Positions 26,650 to 36,325 of a DNA stretch of 64,000 bases are shown here, piece by piece (within the stretch, counting starts at the first letter, position 1; each line of letters begins with the position of its first letter). Source of the stretch: Gammaproteobacteria bacterium (GTDB lineage: Bacteria; Pseudomonadota; Gammaproteobacteria; Eutrophobiales; Eutrophobiaceae); contig JAJFKL010000032.1 in the NCBI GenBank assembly GCA_021773235.1, forward strand, positions 124,001-188,000, in the 5' to 3' direction. A program made the translations under genes and the position numbers. The notes beneath the pieces are model-generated. The model was not told the DNA's origin. It saw nothing but the letters and a program-made list of their open reading frames with translations, and ran no database searches.

Positions 26650-27906
26650 ATGAATAATAAAGTCCTGCGCCATGATACGTATTGTAGAATTTGTAGCAGT
26701 GAAAAAATAAAAACGGTTTTGCGCTTAGAAGATACTCCCCTTGAAGATCAATTTTTGCGAGAAGAATACAAAGAACAGAAGCAGCCTGTATATCCTCTTG
26801 AGTTGGCATTATGTGAGGATTGTGGTTACCTGCATTTGCCATATATAGTTAACCCTGAAGCAAGTTATGCTGATTATGTGTATGAAAGTAGTGTAACGGT
26901 AGGCTTAAGAAATCACTATGATGATTATGCTAGACAGATTGTTGATGATTTTAAATTAGTCAAAGACTCTCTTGTTGTTGACCTTGGTAGTAATGATGGT
27001 TCGATGCTGGCATCGTTTAAAAAAACAGGAATGAGAGTCTTAGGTGTTGAGCCAGCAAGCGCGATAGCCACGCAAGCTAACCAAAATGATTTACCAACGA
27101 TTAATGACTTTTTTACTGAAAATGTTGTTTCGAATATTTTACAGGAACATGGTAAGGCAAATGTTGTAACTGCTAATTATATGTATGCAAATATAGATGA
27201 TGTTATGTCATTTACCCGTTCAGTGGCTAAGTTATTATCGGAAGATGGTATTTTTGTGATCCAAACAGGATATCACCCAGAACAGATGAAGATTAAAATG
27301 TTTGATTATATTTACCATGAACATTTCTCCTATTTTACAGTTAGAGTACTCAATAACATTTTTAATCTGTGCGGTCTTGAGCTAATACAGGCCATAAATA
27401 TTTCTCCAAAAGGAGGATCAATTCGCGTTATTGGACAACTAAAAGGCGGGGGTAGGAAGGTTGATTCGTCAGTGAGCATGTTAATTGAAAAAGAAAATAA
27501 ATATGGCATGCATGATTCTTCTGTATATGAAACGTTTGCTGAAGAAATACAAGCTGCAAAAAATAAATTACTGGTGGAACTTAATGCTATAAAATCAACT
27601 GGAAAAAGAATTGTTGGTATTGGGGGATCACATAGTACGACAACATTAACATATCACTTTGAACTCTCTCCATTCATGGAATATATCGTAGATGATAATT
27701 CTCTAAAACATGGAAGTTATTCTCCAGGCTACCATTTGCCAGTATATCCAACAAAAAAATTACATGATGACATGCCCGATTACGTGATAGTTTTGGCTTG
27801 GCAACATGGTAATAGCATTCTGAATAAGCATAAAGAGGTATTGGATAAAGGAATTAGCTTTATTCTGCCACTACCAGAATTGCAAATTATAGATGAATTA
27901 AGTTAA
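26650..27906 (+). CDS. Sugar C-methyltransferase (TylCIII/NovU type)
   Basis: A 418-residue enzyme with complete domains. The N-terminal zinc site is C12, C15, C55 and C58 (YCRIC, CEDCG). The SAM domain has VVDLGSNDGSMLASF and the putative catalytic YHEHFSYFT. The C-terminal domain has RIVGIGGSHSTTTL. This family adds a methyl branch at C3 of 4-keto deoxysugars. It is a distant paralogue of the gene at 24894. The aminotransferase that follows overlaps its stop by one base. Confidence 0.87.
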   Translation: MNNKVLRHDTYCRICSSEKIKTVLRLEDTPLEDQFLREEYKEQKQPVYPLELALCEDCGYLHLPYIVNPEASYADYVYESSVTVGLRNHYDDYARQIVDDFKLVKDSLVVDLGSNDGSMLASFKKTGMRVLGVEPASAIATQANQNDLPTINDFFTENVVSNILQEHGKANVVTANYMYANIDDVMSFTRSVAKLLSEDGIFVIQTGYHPEQMKIKMFDYIYHEHFSYFTVRVLNNIFNLCGLELIQAINISPKGGSIRVIGQLKGGGRKVDSSVSMLIEKENKYGMHDSSVYETFAEEIQAAKNKLLVELNAIKSTGKRIVGIGGSHSTTTLTYHFELSPFMEYIVDDNSLKHGSYSPGYHLPVYPTKKLHDDMPDYVIVLAWQHGNSILNKHKEVLDKGISFILPLPELQIIDELS

Positions 27907-28985
27907 TGCAATTCAATATTAGCTGGTGGCGAACCAGTTTTAATAATGGTGAAGCTGCTGCTATTGCAGATGCACTAGCGAATGAGCATGTAAGCCAGGG
28001 GCCTTTAGTCAAAGAACTTGAGCAGCAATTAGCTGATTATCTTGGTGTGCCTTATGTTGTTACAACTACTAGTGGCAGTATGGCTTTATTAATGAGTTTA
28101 TGGGGCGCTGGAATTAAATCTGGTGATGAAGTGATTATTCCGAACCGGACATGGATCGCAACGGCTCATGCAGCATTAATGTTAGGTGCAAAAGTTAAAT
28201 TAGTCGATGTAGAATCAGGCAGACCAATAATTGATGTGAATAAAATTGAAAGTGCAATTACAGATAAAACTAAAGCTATTATGCCTGTGCACATGTGTGG
28301 TCGAGCAGCCAATATGCATGAAATAAATGGACTTGCAGCTAAACATAATATAAAGGTAATTGAAGATGCGGCTCAGGCACTAGGCTCTTGTAATGATATT
28401 GGTTATCTTGGCACTCAATCTGATATGGGCTGTTTTTCTTTTTCTGTAGCTAAAGTAATATCAACTGGGCAAGGTGGATTTATTGCCACTCGAAACAAGG
28501 CATATTATGAGAGTCTTATAAAAATACGAACCCAAGGAGTTGGGGATATTATTAAAGCCGATTGGGAACAACCTGGTTTTAATTTTCGTTTTACAGACAT
28601 TCTTGCAGCAATAGGTATACAGCAATTAAAAGTGCTACCTGAAAGGTTAGAAAAACTTAAGCAGATCTATACTTTGTATGCTGAAGGTTTGAGCACGCTT
28701 GATTTTATAGACTTAATTCCAGTTAATCTTGAAGCAGGGGAGGCTCCAGTCTATATTGAAGCGCTATGTGACAGAAGAGATGAACTGATCAAGTTTATGC
28801 AACACCGTAGTATACAATGTAGGCCTTTTTATCCAGACCTTAACAATGCAAAATATTTTAATGATTCAAGTGTTTATCCTGAATCGAAAATTTATGGTGA
28901 AAATGGACTGTATCTTCCGTCTGGTCCGGAACAACCATTATCTAACATACAAAAAGTCATCGAATCATTGAAGCAATTCATTTAA
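27906..28985 (+). CDS. DegT/DnrJ/EryC1-family PLP sugar aminotransferase
   Basis: A 359-residue PLP enzyme of fold type I. TTTSGSMALLMSLWGAGI binds cofactor phosphate, VIEDAAQALGS holds the ring-binding aspartate, and K183 in FSVAKVISTGQGG is the Schiff-base lysine. It probably aminates a 3- or 4-keto nucleotide sugar. The following genes include a formyltransferase, which would act on the new amino group. Confidence 0.88.
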   Translation: MQFNISWWRTSFNNGEAAAIADALANEHVSQGPLVKELEQQLADYLGVPYVVTTTSGSMALLMSLWGAGIKSGDEVIIPNRTWIATAHAALMLGAKVKLVDVESGRPIIDVNKIESAITDKTKAIMPVHMCGRAANMHEINGLAAKHNIKVIEDAAQALGSCNDIGYLGTQSDMGCFSFSVAKVISTGQGGFIATRNKAYYESLIKIRTQGVGDIIKADWEQPGFNFRFTDILAAIGIQQLKVLPERLEKLKQIYTLYAEGLSTLDFIDLIPVNLEAGEAPVYIEALCDRRDELIKFMQHRSIQCRPFYPDLNNAKYFNDSSVYPESKIYGENGLYLPSGPEQPLSNIQKVIESLKQFI

Positions 28986-29015
28986 TACCAATAAATAATA
29001 TTTGTTTAGTTCGTT

Positions 29016-29969
29016 ATGAGAATAATTGCACTTGGTACCTCGAGTTTTTTGATGTCCGTTGTCGAAGGTCTAGCCGATTCAGGTCACGAAATTATATGTT
29101 TAGTTTCTCAACCTACAAAGTCGCTTCCGGTAAATTCTGTAAATATTAAAAAACATTCAAGATCTCTAAATATAAACTATTTTGAAATAGAAAATATTAA
29201 TTCAGATGAATCAATTAATTATTTAAAGGCATTAGAACCGGAACTTATTTTCTCGGCATGGCCAAAGCTGATAAAAAAAGAAGTTCTTCTGATTCCTAAA
29301 CATGGGGTAATTGGTTCTCATCCTACATCATTACCATACAATAGAGGACGCCACCCTTTACATTGGGAAATTGTATTAAAAATAAAAAAATCTATGCTGA
29401 GTTTTTTTATAATGGATGAAGGGCTTGATTCAGGTCGGATATTATTGCAAAAACCATATAATATTTACTCAGGTGATAATATAAAGTCATTGTCTATTCG
29501 TATAGATAAATTGGCAGTGAAGGCTTCTAGAGAATTAGGAGTTCTTCTTCATGAAAAGACTTTTCCAATAGGGAAAGTACAAAACCACAAGGTTTCTAAT
29601 ACTTGGAGAAAAAGAACTTTATATGATGTAACTATTGATTTTAGAATGAATGGAAATAATATTATCTCTCTTGTGAAGTCTTTCACTGAGCCATTTTCAT
29701 ATGCCATGATTTGTAATCAAGATAAAGTTCTTTATATTACTGATGCTTATAAGACACCAAAAGAAGCATTGCCTAATAATGTTGATAATATTGAGCCTGG
29801 CAAAATATTATATATGGAAGAAAAGTTATTGAGAGTTAAAACATCTGATAGCGTAGTCGATTTTCTGTTATTAGATAAATTAGACAGTAAAATAAAAATG
29901 CAAAAATATTTACATCCTCCAATTAAGTATTTAATTGAGAATCCTTCGCTGAAAAAATATTATATATAA
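29016..29969 (+). CDS. Formyltransferase-like protein lacking the usual catalytic Asn
   Basis: A 317-residue protein of the methionyl-tRNA/sugar formyltransferase fold. SHPTSLPYNRGRHPLHW carries H102, and D138 is in MDEGLDSGRI, but the Asn of the NxH triad is G100. Related formyltransferases with RGRHPxxW also lack this Asn, so activity is not excluded. Residues 200-317 form a smaller C-terminal domain. It follows a sugar aminotransferase and may N-formylate its product. Confidence 0.75.
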   Translation: MRIIALGTSSFLMSVVEGLADSGHEIICLVSQPTKSLPVNSVNIKKHSRSLNINYFEIENINSDESINYLKALEPELIFSAWPKLIKKEVLLIPKHGVIGSHPTSLPYNRGRHPLHWEIVLKIKKSMLSFFIMDEGLDSGRILLQKPYNIYSGDNIKSLSIRIDKLAVKASRELGVLLHEKTFPIGKVQNHKVSNTWRKRTLYDVTIDFRMNGNNIISLVKSFTEPFSYAMICNQDKVLYITDAYKTPKEALPNNVDNIEPGKILYMEEKLLRVKTSDSVVDFLLLDKLDSKIKMQKYLHPPIKYLIENPSLKKYYI

Positions 29970-29970
29970 T

Positions 29971-31407
29971 ATGCTTAAAGTATTTGTATCAGGAGCATTT
30001 AATGTACTCCACCCTGGCCATCTTCGTTTACTACGCTTCGCAAAAGAATGTGGTGATTACTTGATTGTTGGAGTTCATTCTGATCAGCTTGCAGTAAATG
30101 GTGCACATGTTCCTGAGAAACTAAGACTAGAGGGGGTTCAAAGTAATAGTTGGGTTGATGAATCTTTTATTATGTATGAACCTGTAAGTAACATTGTTTC
30201 GGATATCAAGCCTGATATAGTTGTTAAGGGCAAAGAGCACGAGTCGCGTTTTAATTCTGAATTAGATGTGCTGGAGAATTATGGCGGAAAATTACTTTTT
30301 AGTTCAGGTGAAACAGTTTTTTCATCAGTAGATTTAATTCAAAAAGAGTTTTATAACTCAGATCCAAGATCGATAAATACATCAAGTGAATATTTAGAAC
30401 GACATGGAATAGCACAGGAACGTTTGTGTGAACTTTTAAAAAGTTTTTCAAAACGCAAGGTGTGTGTCATTGGTGATCTTATTGTGGATGAATATATTAC
30501 TTGTCAACCATTGGGAATGTCTCAGGAAGACCCTACAATAGTGGTAACACCGATTGATACAACGCAATTTGTAGGAGGTGCTGGTATTGTCGCAGCGCAT
30601 GCTGCAGGTTTAGGTGCTTCAGTAGAATTTTTTTCAGTTACTGGTAATGATAAAACACATGACTTTGCCAGTGAAAAATTGGCGGCATCAGGAGTAAAAG
30701 CACACTTATTTAAAGATGAAAGCAGACCAACCACTTTAAAGCAACGCTATCGCAGTAAAGGTAAAAGCTTATTGCGAGTAAGTCATTTACATCAAGGAGC
30801 GATCTCTTCAGCATTACAAGAAAAAATGTTGAATGAGATTATAGACTGTATAAATGATGCCGATTTATGTGTTTTTTCAGATTTCAATTATGGTTGTTTG
30901 CCGCAAGAATTGGTCGACAAAATTATTCTAGCGACAAAAAATACTGATATCATTTTTGCAGCAGATAGTCAGTCATCATCTCAAATCGGTGATATCAGCC
31001 GCTTCACAGGAATGAATCTACTAACACCTACAGAACATGAAGCAAGGATAAGTACCCGAAATCATGAAGATGGTCTGGTTATACTAGCCGAATTGTTAAA
31101 AAAGCAGTCTGCTTCAAAAAATATTCTTTTAAAACTTGGTGATGAAGGATTATTGATCCATGCAGATAGCGGTAAAGTAGGTGATTGGTTGACTGATCGG
31201 ATTGGCGCATTGAATTCCGCTCCGAAAGATGTTGCTGGTGCAGGAGATTCATTGTTAATTACTAGCGCATTAACACAAGCAAGTGGCGGTGATATCTGGG
31301 AAGCAGCCTACATGGGCTCTCTTGCTGCCGCCGTGCAGGTAAGTCGAGTGGGTAATACTCCGATCAGGATGAAAGAATTAATGTTCGAATTAAAATCACA
31401 TAAATAA
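29971..31407 (+). CDS. Bifunctional nucleotidyltransferase/PfkB kinase, HldE-like with reversed domain order
   Basis: A 478-residue fusion. Residues 1-130 are a cytidylyltransferase-type domain with HPGH at 14-17 and VKGKEHE near 86, like the RfaE2/HldE adenylyltransferase. Residues 155-475 are a PfkB kinase with VGGAGIVAAHAAGLGA and catalytic D426 in VAGAGDS. E. coli HldE has kinase first and transferase second; here the order is swapped. It likely phosphorylates and activates a heptose-like sugar. Confidence 0.85.
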   Translation: MLKVFVSGAFNVLHPGHLRLLRFAKECGDYLIVGVHSDQLAVNGAHVPEKLRLEGVQSNSWVDESFIMYEPVSNIVSDIKPDIVVKGKEHESRFNSELDVLENYGGKLLFSSGETVFSSVDLIQKEFYNSDPRSINTSSEYLERHGIAQERLCELLKSFSKRKVCVIGDLIVDEYITCQPLGMSQEDPTIVVTPIDTTQFVGGAGIVAAHAAGLGASVEFFSVTGNDKTHDFASEKLAASGVKAHLFKDESRPTTLKQRYRSKGKSLLRVSHLHQGAISSALQEKMLNEIIDCINDADLCVFSDFNYGCLPQELVDKIILATKNTDIIFAADSQSSSQIGDISRFTGMNLLTPTEHEARISTRNHEDGLVILAELLKKQSASKNILLKLGDEGLLIHADSGKVGDWLTDRIGALNSAPKDVAGAGDSLLITSALTQASGGDIWEAAYMGSLAAAVQVSRVGNTPIRMKELMFELKSHK

Positions 31408-31432
31408 TATAGCTCTAAAAGTTGATATATAT

Positions 31433-32131
31433 ATGCGAGCTATATTATTAGCAGCTGGTTACGGAACCCGATTAAAACCACTTACTGATAATCTTCCCAA
31501 GTGTCTGGTGCCAATTAAACATAAGGCATTATTAGATATATGGTTAAAGCAGTTAAGTAACGCACAAGTTGGTCCTTTCCTAATTAATACACATTATTTA
31601 TCTGAAAAAGTTGAAAAATTTATCAGTAAAACAAAATACTATAAACAAACAGAAATAGTTTATGAGCCAATATTATTAGGCACCGCGGGTACACTTATTA
31701 AAAACATTGAATTCTATAATGATAATGACGGTATGTTGATACATGCCGATAATTATTGTATGGCTGATTTTAATGAATTCATAAAGGCACATACTCAAAG
31801 GCCAAAGGAATGCTTATTAACGATGATGACATTTAGAACGGACACTCCTTCATCCTGTGGTATTGTAGAATTAGACACAAAAGGAATCGTGACTGGTTTT
31901 TATGAAAAAGTAGCTTCTTCCCACGGAAATATTGCAAACGGGGCTATTTATATTTTATCTTCAGAATTAATGACTGATATTAAAATAAAATACCAAGGGG
32001 CTAAAGAGTTTACCACAGATATATTGCCACATTATTTAGGGAAAATTTATACGTATCATACTAATAAAACATTTATGGATATTGGTACCCCAGAATCCTA
32101 TGCGTTAGCAAATTCGTTAACAATTACTTAG
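31433..32131 (+). CDS. Sugar-1-phosphate nucleotidyltransferase
   Basis: A 232-residue nucleotidyltransferase with LLAAGYGTRLKPLTDNLPKC as the NTP-binding loop, LLGTAGTLI, HADN for the metal-binding acid, and FMDIGTPESY at the end. The group includes HddC-like GDP-heptose and mannose-1-phosphate transferases and MurU. Context with GmhA-like and kinase/NT genes fits a heptose, but the nucleotide and sugar are not determined. Confidence 0.82.
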   Translation: MRAILLAAGYGTRLKPLTDNLPKCLVPIKHKALLDIWLKQLSNAQVGPFLINTHYLSEKVEKFISKTKYYKQTEIVYEPILLGTAGTLIKNIEFYNDNDGMLIHADNYCMADFNEFIKAHTQRPKECLLTMMTFRTDTPSSCGIVELDTKGIVTGFYEKVASSHGNIANGAIYILSSELMTDIKIKYQGAKEFTTDILPHYLGKIYTYHTNKTFMDIGTPESYALANSLTIT

Positions 32132-32193
32132 ATGAACATTTAAATAATATATTAAATTAGTTTTAATATACTTGTTGATTTAATTTTAATCGA

Positions 32194-33387
32194 ATGAATT
32201 TAAAAAATAATAATTCAATATACTTTGATATAGTTAAAGCAATTATATTACTTCCAATTGTTCTTGTAGTAATGGCTTTGAAGCCAATTATATTAATTCG
32301 GTTTGGTGTCATTGATTCCTCACGAATTGGTCATTTATGTTGTGCGTCTGGTTATATCGGTTTAGACAATGCGAGTAAAAATGATAAGAGGGTTGTTGAT
32401 ATACTTAGTTATTCCAACATTATTAGTAATAAATGCTTGCAAAAAATAATTAATAGATACATCTCGCCTTTACCAATAACTGGTTTTAGCAAAAGAATAA
32501 TATGGGCAATTAAATTCTGGAATAAAAATGATGTGCATGTGGTTAATTTTCCAGTCCGTGATTTACGTCTTGTCCATGATGAAAAAAGTAAAATAAGGTT
32601 TTCAGTTAGTGAAAATAAGAAAGGTCTTGAGCTGTTAGAAAAATTGGGGGTTTCGGAGAATGCGAATTGGGTTTGTATTCATAACCGTGACAGTAGTTAT
32701 CTTAAATCGGTAATGCCTGATTACGATTGGTCTTATCATGATTTTAGGGATTTTAGTGTGGAAAGCATGCTGCTAGCAGCAGAAGAATTGGCTTCACGTG
32801 GGTACTACGTTATTAGAATGGGCGCGGTTAGTAAAGATACTATGGCTTCTAATAATGTGAGAATAATTGATTACGCTAATTGTGTTGAAAGAAGTGAGTT
32901 TGCAGATATCTATTTGTTGGGTAATTGTCATTTTTATTTGGGAAGTGATTCAGGTATTTTTGCTGTATCAACGATATTTAACCGACCCTTTTCATTTGTT
33001 AATTTTCCTGTACCGGAACCTATAGGCACGAATTATTACTGGAATAGCACCCCCTTTATCTTTAAGCATTTTTATTTAGAAAATGAAAAACGTCGATTGA
33101 GTTTAAGGGAAATATTCGAATTAGGTTTAGCAAATACGTCAGATTCAAAATGCTTTGAGTCAGCAGGTGTTGAGCTAATAGAAAACACATCAGAAGAAAT
33201 TCGTGATCTTGCTATTGAAGTCGATGAACGAATTAAAGGTGAATGGCAAAGTTCAAATGGTGATGATGAACTACAGGCTGCATTCTGGAGTATATATAAT
33301 CAATATTACCCTTTGAAAGATAAAGAGTTGTTTAAAGCAATAATTGGGTCTTCTTTTCTTCGCAACAATCAATACCTTTTGAACTAA
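32194..33387 (+). CDS. Putative glycosyltransferase, TIGR04372-type (second copy)
   Basis: A 397-residue relative of the protein at 21763. Shared landmarks are WVCIHNRDSSYL, YYVIRMGAVSKD, and a DIYLLGNCHFYLGSDSGIF block. An N-terminal hydrophobic stretch (about 17-33) may anchor it to the membrane. It is shorter by about 110 residues. It probably adds a different sugar of the same repeat. Confidence 0.77.
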   Translation: MNLKNNNSIYFDIVKAIILLPIVLVVMALKPIILIRFGVIDSSRIGHLCCASGYIGLDNASKNDKRVVDILSYSNIISNKCLQKIINRYISPLPITGFSKRIIWAIKFWNKNDVHVVNFPVRDLRLVHDEKSKIRFSVSENKKGLELLEKLGVSENANWVCIHNRDSSYLKSVMPDYDWSYHDFRDFSVESMLLAAEELASRGYYVIRMGAVSKDTMASNNVRIIDYANCVERSEFADIYLLGNCHFYLGSDSGIFAVSTIFNRPFSFVNFPVPEPIGTNYYWNSTPFIFKHFYLENEKRRLSLREIFELGLANTSDSKCFESAGVELIENTSEEIRDLAIEVDERIKGEWQSSNGDDELQAAFWSIYNQYYPLKDKELFKAIIGSSFLRNNQYLLN

Positions 33388-33392
33388 ATAAT

Positions 33393-34304
33393 TTGAATAA
33401 AGTATTAATAACTGGCGGTTCTGGCTTATTAGCATTAAATTGGGCGCTAACCATTAGAGAAGAATGCAGTACTATTCTCGGTCTGCACAAAAGAGAAGTT
33501 GCATTAGATAGCGTAGGCTCATGTTTTATAGAGTTAGATACTATTGGTAGTATAGAAAAAGCTATAGATAAAATTAATCCAGATATTATTATCCACACTG
33601 CTGGTTTAACCAGTATTGAGCAATGTGAATCAAGCCCTAAACTAGCTGAAAGCATTAATACAACACTAGCGGCAAATATGGCAAGTGTTGCTGCAAAATT
33701 TAACAAAGTACTTGTCCATATTTCAACAGATAATTTCTTTTCAGGTTTTGCTTCATTAGCAGATGAGACTGCCAAACTAAATCCAATTAACAAGTATGGT
33801 CAAACCAAAGCTTTAGCAGAAAATGCTGTGCTTGAAAATAATCCTAATGCCTTAATTGTCCGGACAAATTTTTATGGTTGGGGACCAAGTTATCGTGATT
33901 CTTTTAGTGATATGATTATCAATACATTAAGAAATGGAAACAGTTTGGACTTATTTGAAGATGTTTTTTACACGCCAATACTAATTGAGCGTTTAGTTGG
34001 TGCTGTTCATGAATTAATTGAGTTAAATGTAACAGGTATTTGTAATGTGGTGGGGGATAATCAAATTTCTAAATACGATTTTGGTTTATTGATTGCAAAA
34101 GAGTTTGAGCTAGACTCAAATTTAATTAGATCAAGTCAATTGTCAGAGTTAACTGGAATTGTTCAGCGCCCAAATGAAATGGGGTTGTCAAATAAAAAGG
34201 TAACAAAATTAATAGGGGAAAAGATAGGGGGTGTTGAAGGGCATATCGTGAGATTAAGGGAGCAGGAAAGATTTGGTGTCACTAAAGAGATAACTTCACT
34301 GTGA
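33393..34304 (+). CDS. RmlD-like NAD(P)-dependent sugar reductase (SDR)
   Basis: A 303-residue SDR with a TTG start. ITGGSGLLALNW has an alanine where the third glycine of GxxGxxG normally lies. HTAGLTSIEQCE, HISTDNFFSG and YGQTKALAE (YxxxK) fit the dTDP-4-dehydrorhamnose reductase branch. It likely reduces a 4-keto sugar. It is the last plus-strand gene before the inverted acyltransferase. Confidence 0.78.
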   Translation: MNKVLITGGSGLLALNWALTIREECSTILGLHKREVALDSVGSCFIELDTIGSIEKAIDKINPDIIIHTAGLTSIEQCESSPKLAESINTTLAANMASVAAKFNKVLVHISTDNFFSGFASLADETAKLNPINKYGQTKALAENAVLENNPNALIVRTNFYGWGPSYRDSFSDMIINTLRNGNSLDLFEDVFYTPILIERLVGAVHELIELNVTGICNVVGDNQISKYDFGLLIAKEFELDSNLIRSSQLSELTGIVQRPNEMGLSNKKVTKLIGEKIGGVEGHIVRLREQERFGVTKEITSL

Positions 34305-34328
34305 AACAACTAATAAACGAAATAATAT

Positions 34329-36242
34329 TTATTCAGTTCTAAACCAATTTCTTTCATGTATTTTTTTCCCTATATACTTTGCGCCCTTTACTGAAGAGTG
34401 ACCATAATCAAACAGAATTTTTTCGCTATTATTAGTTAATACATCACAGCTTTCTGTCTTATTACTGCATAAGTAATCAAATTTATTAAGATATATTAAG
34501 TTGTTATTGTTTGAGAATGCCATCAATTTTTTATTAAAGTAGTCTGTTTTTATTAGATTAAGATTGTTGAAATAATTTTTTTCTATTTTTATTAATTCTA
34601 TTTCATTTGGCAAACGGTTTTCTGTGAGTACAAATTGATCAATCAATGTGGTGCCGCTTAATGTTATAAACTCTGGGGCATTTGATGTGATGATAAGTTT
34701 TTTTCTGTGATAGTTAGCAAGAGATAATATATCTTCTAGTGCATTGATGTCGTTATCAGACCATTGTGTGCTGAGTAATAATGTGTCTGCATTTGCAAAA
34801 TTATTTAGATGTATTTTTCTTTCATTATTAGCAGTTTCTAAACTTTTCTCACACTTGGTTTTGTTTATGAAATGTAAGAAACACTCTATGTCTGCAGGCA
34901 ATACAGAGAATTCAAATGTCTTTAACAAATGTTGGTTGCTATAAAGAAAGTTGAATGTGTCTCTGGCATGAGAGTCTCCTACTATTAATATTTTTTCTTT
35001 TGTGACGTCTTTGATTGACGGTATGATTTCAGCAGACTCAATCCATTTGTTTAGTAGTAACTTATTATCCAATTCAAAATCTTCGGATATATAGAATCTA
35101 TCTCTAAAACCATGATTAGTGATGACTGTTATTGAAATGACACCTAATGTAATGATAAGTATAGATAGTATGGTTAGTAGTTTTCTTGTTGATATAACCG
35201 ATTGTTGTCTGCATGGTTTTTCAATGTATCTGTAGCTAAGAATTGAAAGAGTGAAGATTAATAAAATGACATATAATAATTCTATAGTAATATTATTTCG
35301 AAATTCTATGAATTTTTCTAATGCTAGAATTGGAAAATGCCATAGATAAAGTGAGTAAGAGATTAATCCGGTGCCGACAAATAATTTGTTTGAAAGTAAC
35401 TTAACTATGCGCTGGTTTTGATTCGCAAACCAAATATATAACATGGTTCCTGATACAGGTATAACTGTATAGAAAGATGGGTTAGGTGTACCATAATTGA
35501 AGAAAGCGACAGAATAAGCGATTAGAGCTATACCTAATATTGGTATTGATTGATAATATCCTGCGTAATTATTTCTTCCATAAGTCAACTCAGCTTTTGC
35601 TAAAATCACTCCGGCTAATAATTCCCACATTCTTGTAGGAATAGTATAAAAACTTAAAGAATAATCCTGCTTAGTATACCAATGAGCAAAACATAGGCTG
35701 ATTAGAGCGGTGGTAAAAAATATAGCCAATAAATCCTTTTTAAAATATTTATTAGTTGTTATTACTAACAGTGGAAAGAAAATGTAAAATTGTTCTTCAA
35801 CGGATAATGACCATGTGTGAAGGAGAGGTTGTAGTGTCGGATCAGTGCCATAAACTTGTCCAGTGAAGTAAAAATATAAATTTGATGAAAATAAGATTGA
35901 TGACAAGATTGATTCAGCAAAATTGACAAATGGAGTTGGTAGTAAAAAAAACCAGGCGAAGGGCATAAAAAAAACTATAACGGTGAGTAATATGGGAATT
36001 ATCCTTCTAATTCTCCGCTTGTAGAAATCAAAGTATGAAAACTTACCTGTCACATTTAGTTCTTTTAATATTAATAACGAAATTAGATACCCTGAAATCA
36101 CAAAAAAAACATCAACGCCAACATAACCTCCTCGGAAGAGGTGAAGGCCAAATATAGTTGCTTCAGCATGATGAAATATAACGGCCAAAACAGCTATTGC
36201 ACGAAGAAAATCAATTTCTGCACGGTATTTAATTTTAATCAT
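34329..36242 (-). CDS. OafA-type acyltransferase with SGNH domain
   Basis: A 637-residue membrane protein. Residues 1-350 are an acyltransferase-3 domain with about ten membrane spans: YRAEIDFLRAIAVLAVI, FHHAE, GGYVGVDVFFVISGYLIS and HTWSLSVEEQFYIFFPLL. Residues 390-637 are a periplasmic SGNH-like domain with ILIVGDSHARD and, near the end, DYGHSSVKGA. Such proteins O-acetylate surface polysaccharide in the periplasm. It is the only minus-strand gene inside the array and probably has its own promoter, suggesting separate insertion. Confidence 0.9.
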   Translation of the reverse strand: MIKIKYRAEIDFLRAIAVLAVIFHHAEATIFGLHLFRGGYVGVDVFFVISGYLISLLILKELNVTGKFSYFDFYKRRIRRIIPILLTVIVFFMPFAWFFLLPTPFVNFAESILSSILFSSNLYFYFTGQVYGTDPTLQPLLHTWSLSVEEQFYIFFPLLVITTNKYFKKDLLAIFFTTALISLCFAHWYTKQDYSLSFYTIPTRMWELLAGVILAKAELTYGRNNYAGYYQSIPILGIALIAYSVAFFNYGTPNPSFYTVIPVSGTMLYIWFANQNQRIVKLLSNKLFVGTGLISYSLYLWHFPILALEKFIEFRNNITIELLYVILLIFTLSILSYRYIEKPCRQQSVISTRKLLTILSILIITLGVISITVITNHGFRDRFYISEDFELDNKLLLNKWIESAEIIPSIKDVTKEKILIVGDSHARDTFNFLYSNQHLLKTFEFSVLPADIECFLHFINKTKCEKSLETANNERKIHLNNFANADTLLLSTQWSDNDINALEDILSLANYHRKKLIITSNAPEFITLSGTTLIDQFVLTENRLPNEIELIKIEKNYFNNLNLIKTDYFNKKLMAFSNNNNLIYLNKFDYLCSNKTESCDVLTNNSEKILFDYGHSSVKGAKYIGKKIHERNWFRTE

Positions 36243-36319
36243 ATTATTGTTTTTAAGTTTCTATATTAATACTTGAATGCTAACTGGGATATATTAATGA
36301 AATTGATTGAATTTGAGAA

Positions 36320-36325
36320 TATAAT
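36320..36325 (+). promoter_or_regulatory. Possible -10 box for the pseC module
   Basis: TATAAT lies 24 bases before the pseC GTG in the 107-base divergent gap. No matching -35 is seen at 16-18 bases, so support is weak. A local promoter would make sense because an opposing gene lies directly upstream. Confidence 0.3.

Noticed and set aside
21763-33387. Calling the two TIGR04372-type proteins a direct tandem duplication
   Set aside because: They share short motifs but differ by about 110 residues in length and are 9 kb apart, so they look like old paralogues.
33332-33793. Minus-strand open frame of 153 codons
   Set aside because: It is antisense to the 3' end of a glycosyltransferase and the RmlD-like gene and shows no family features.
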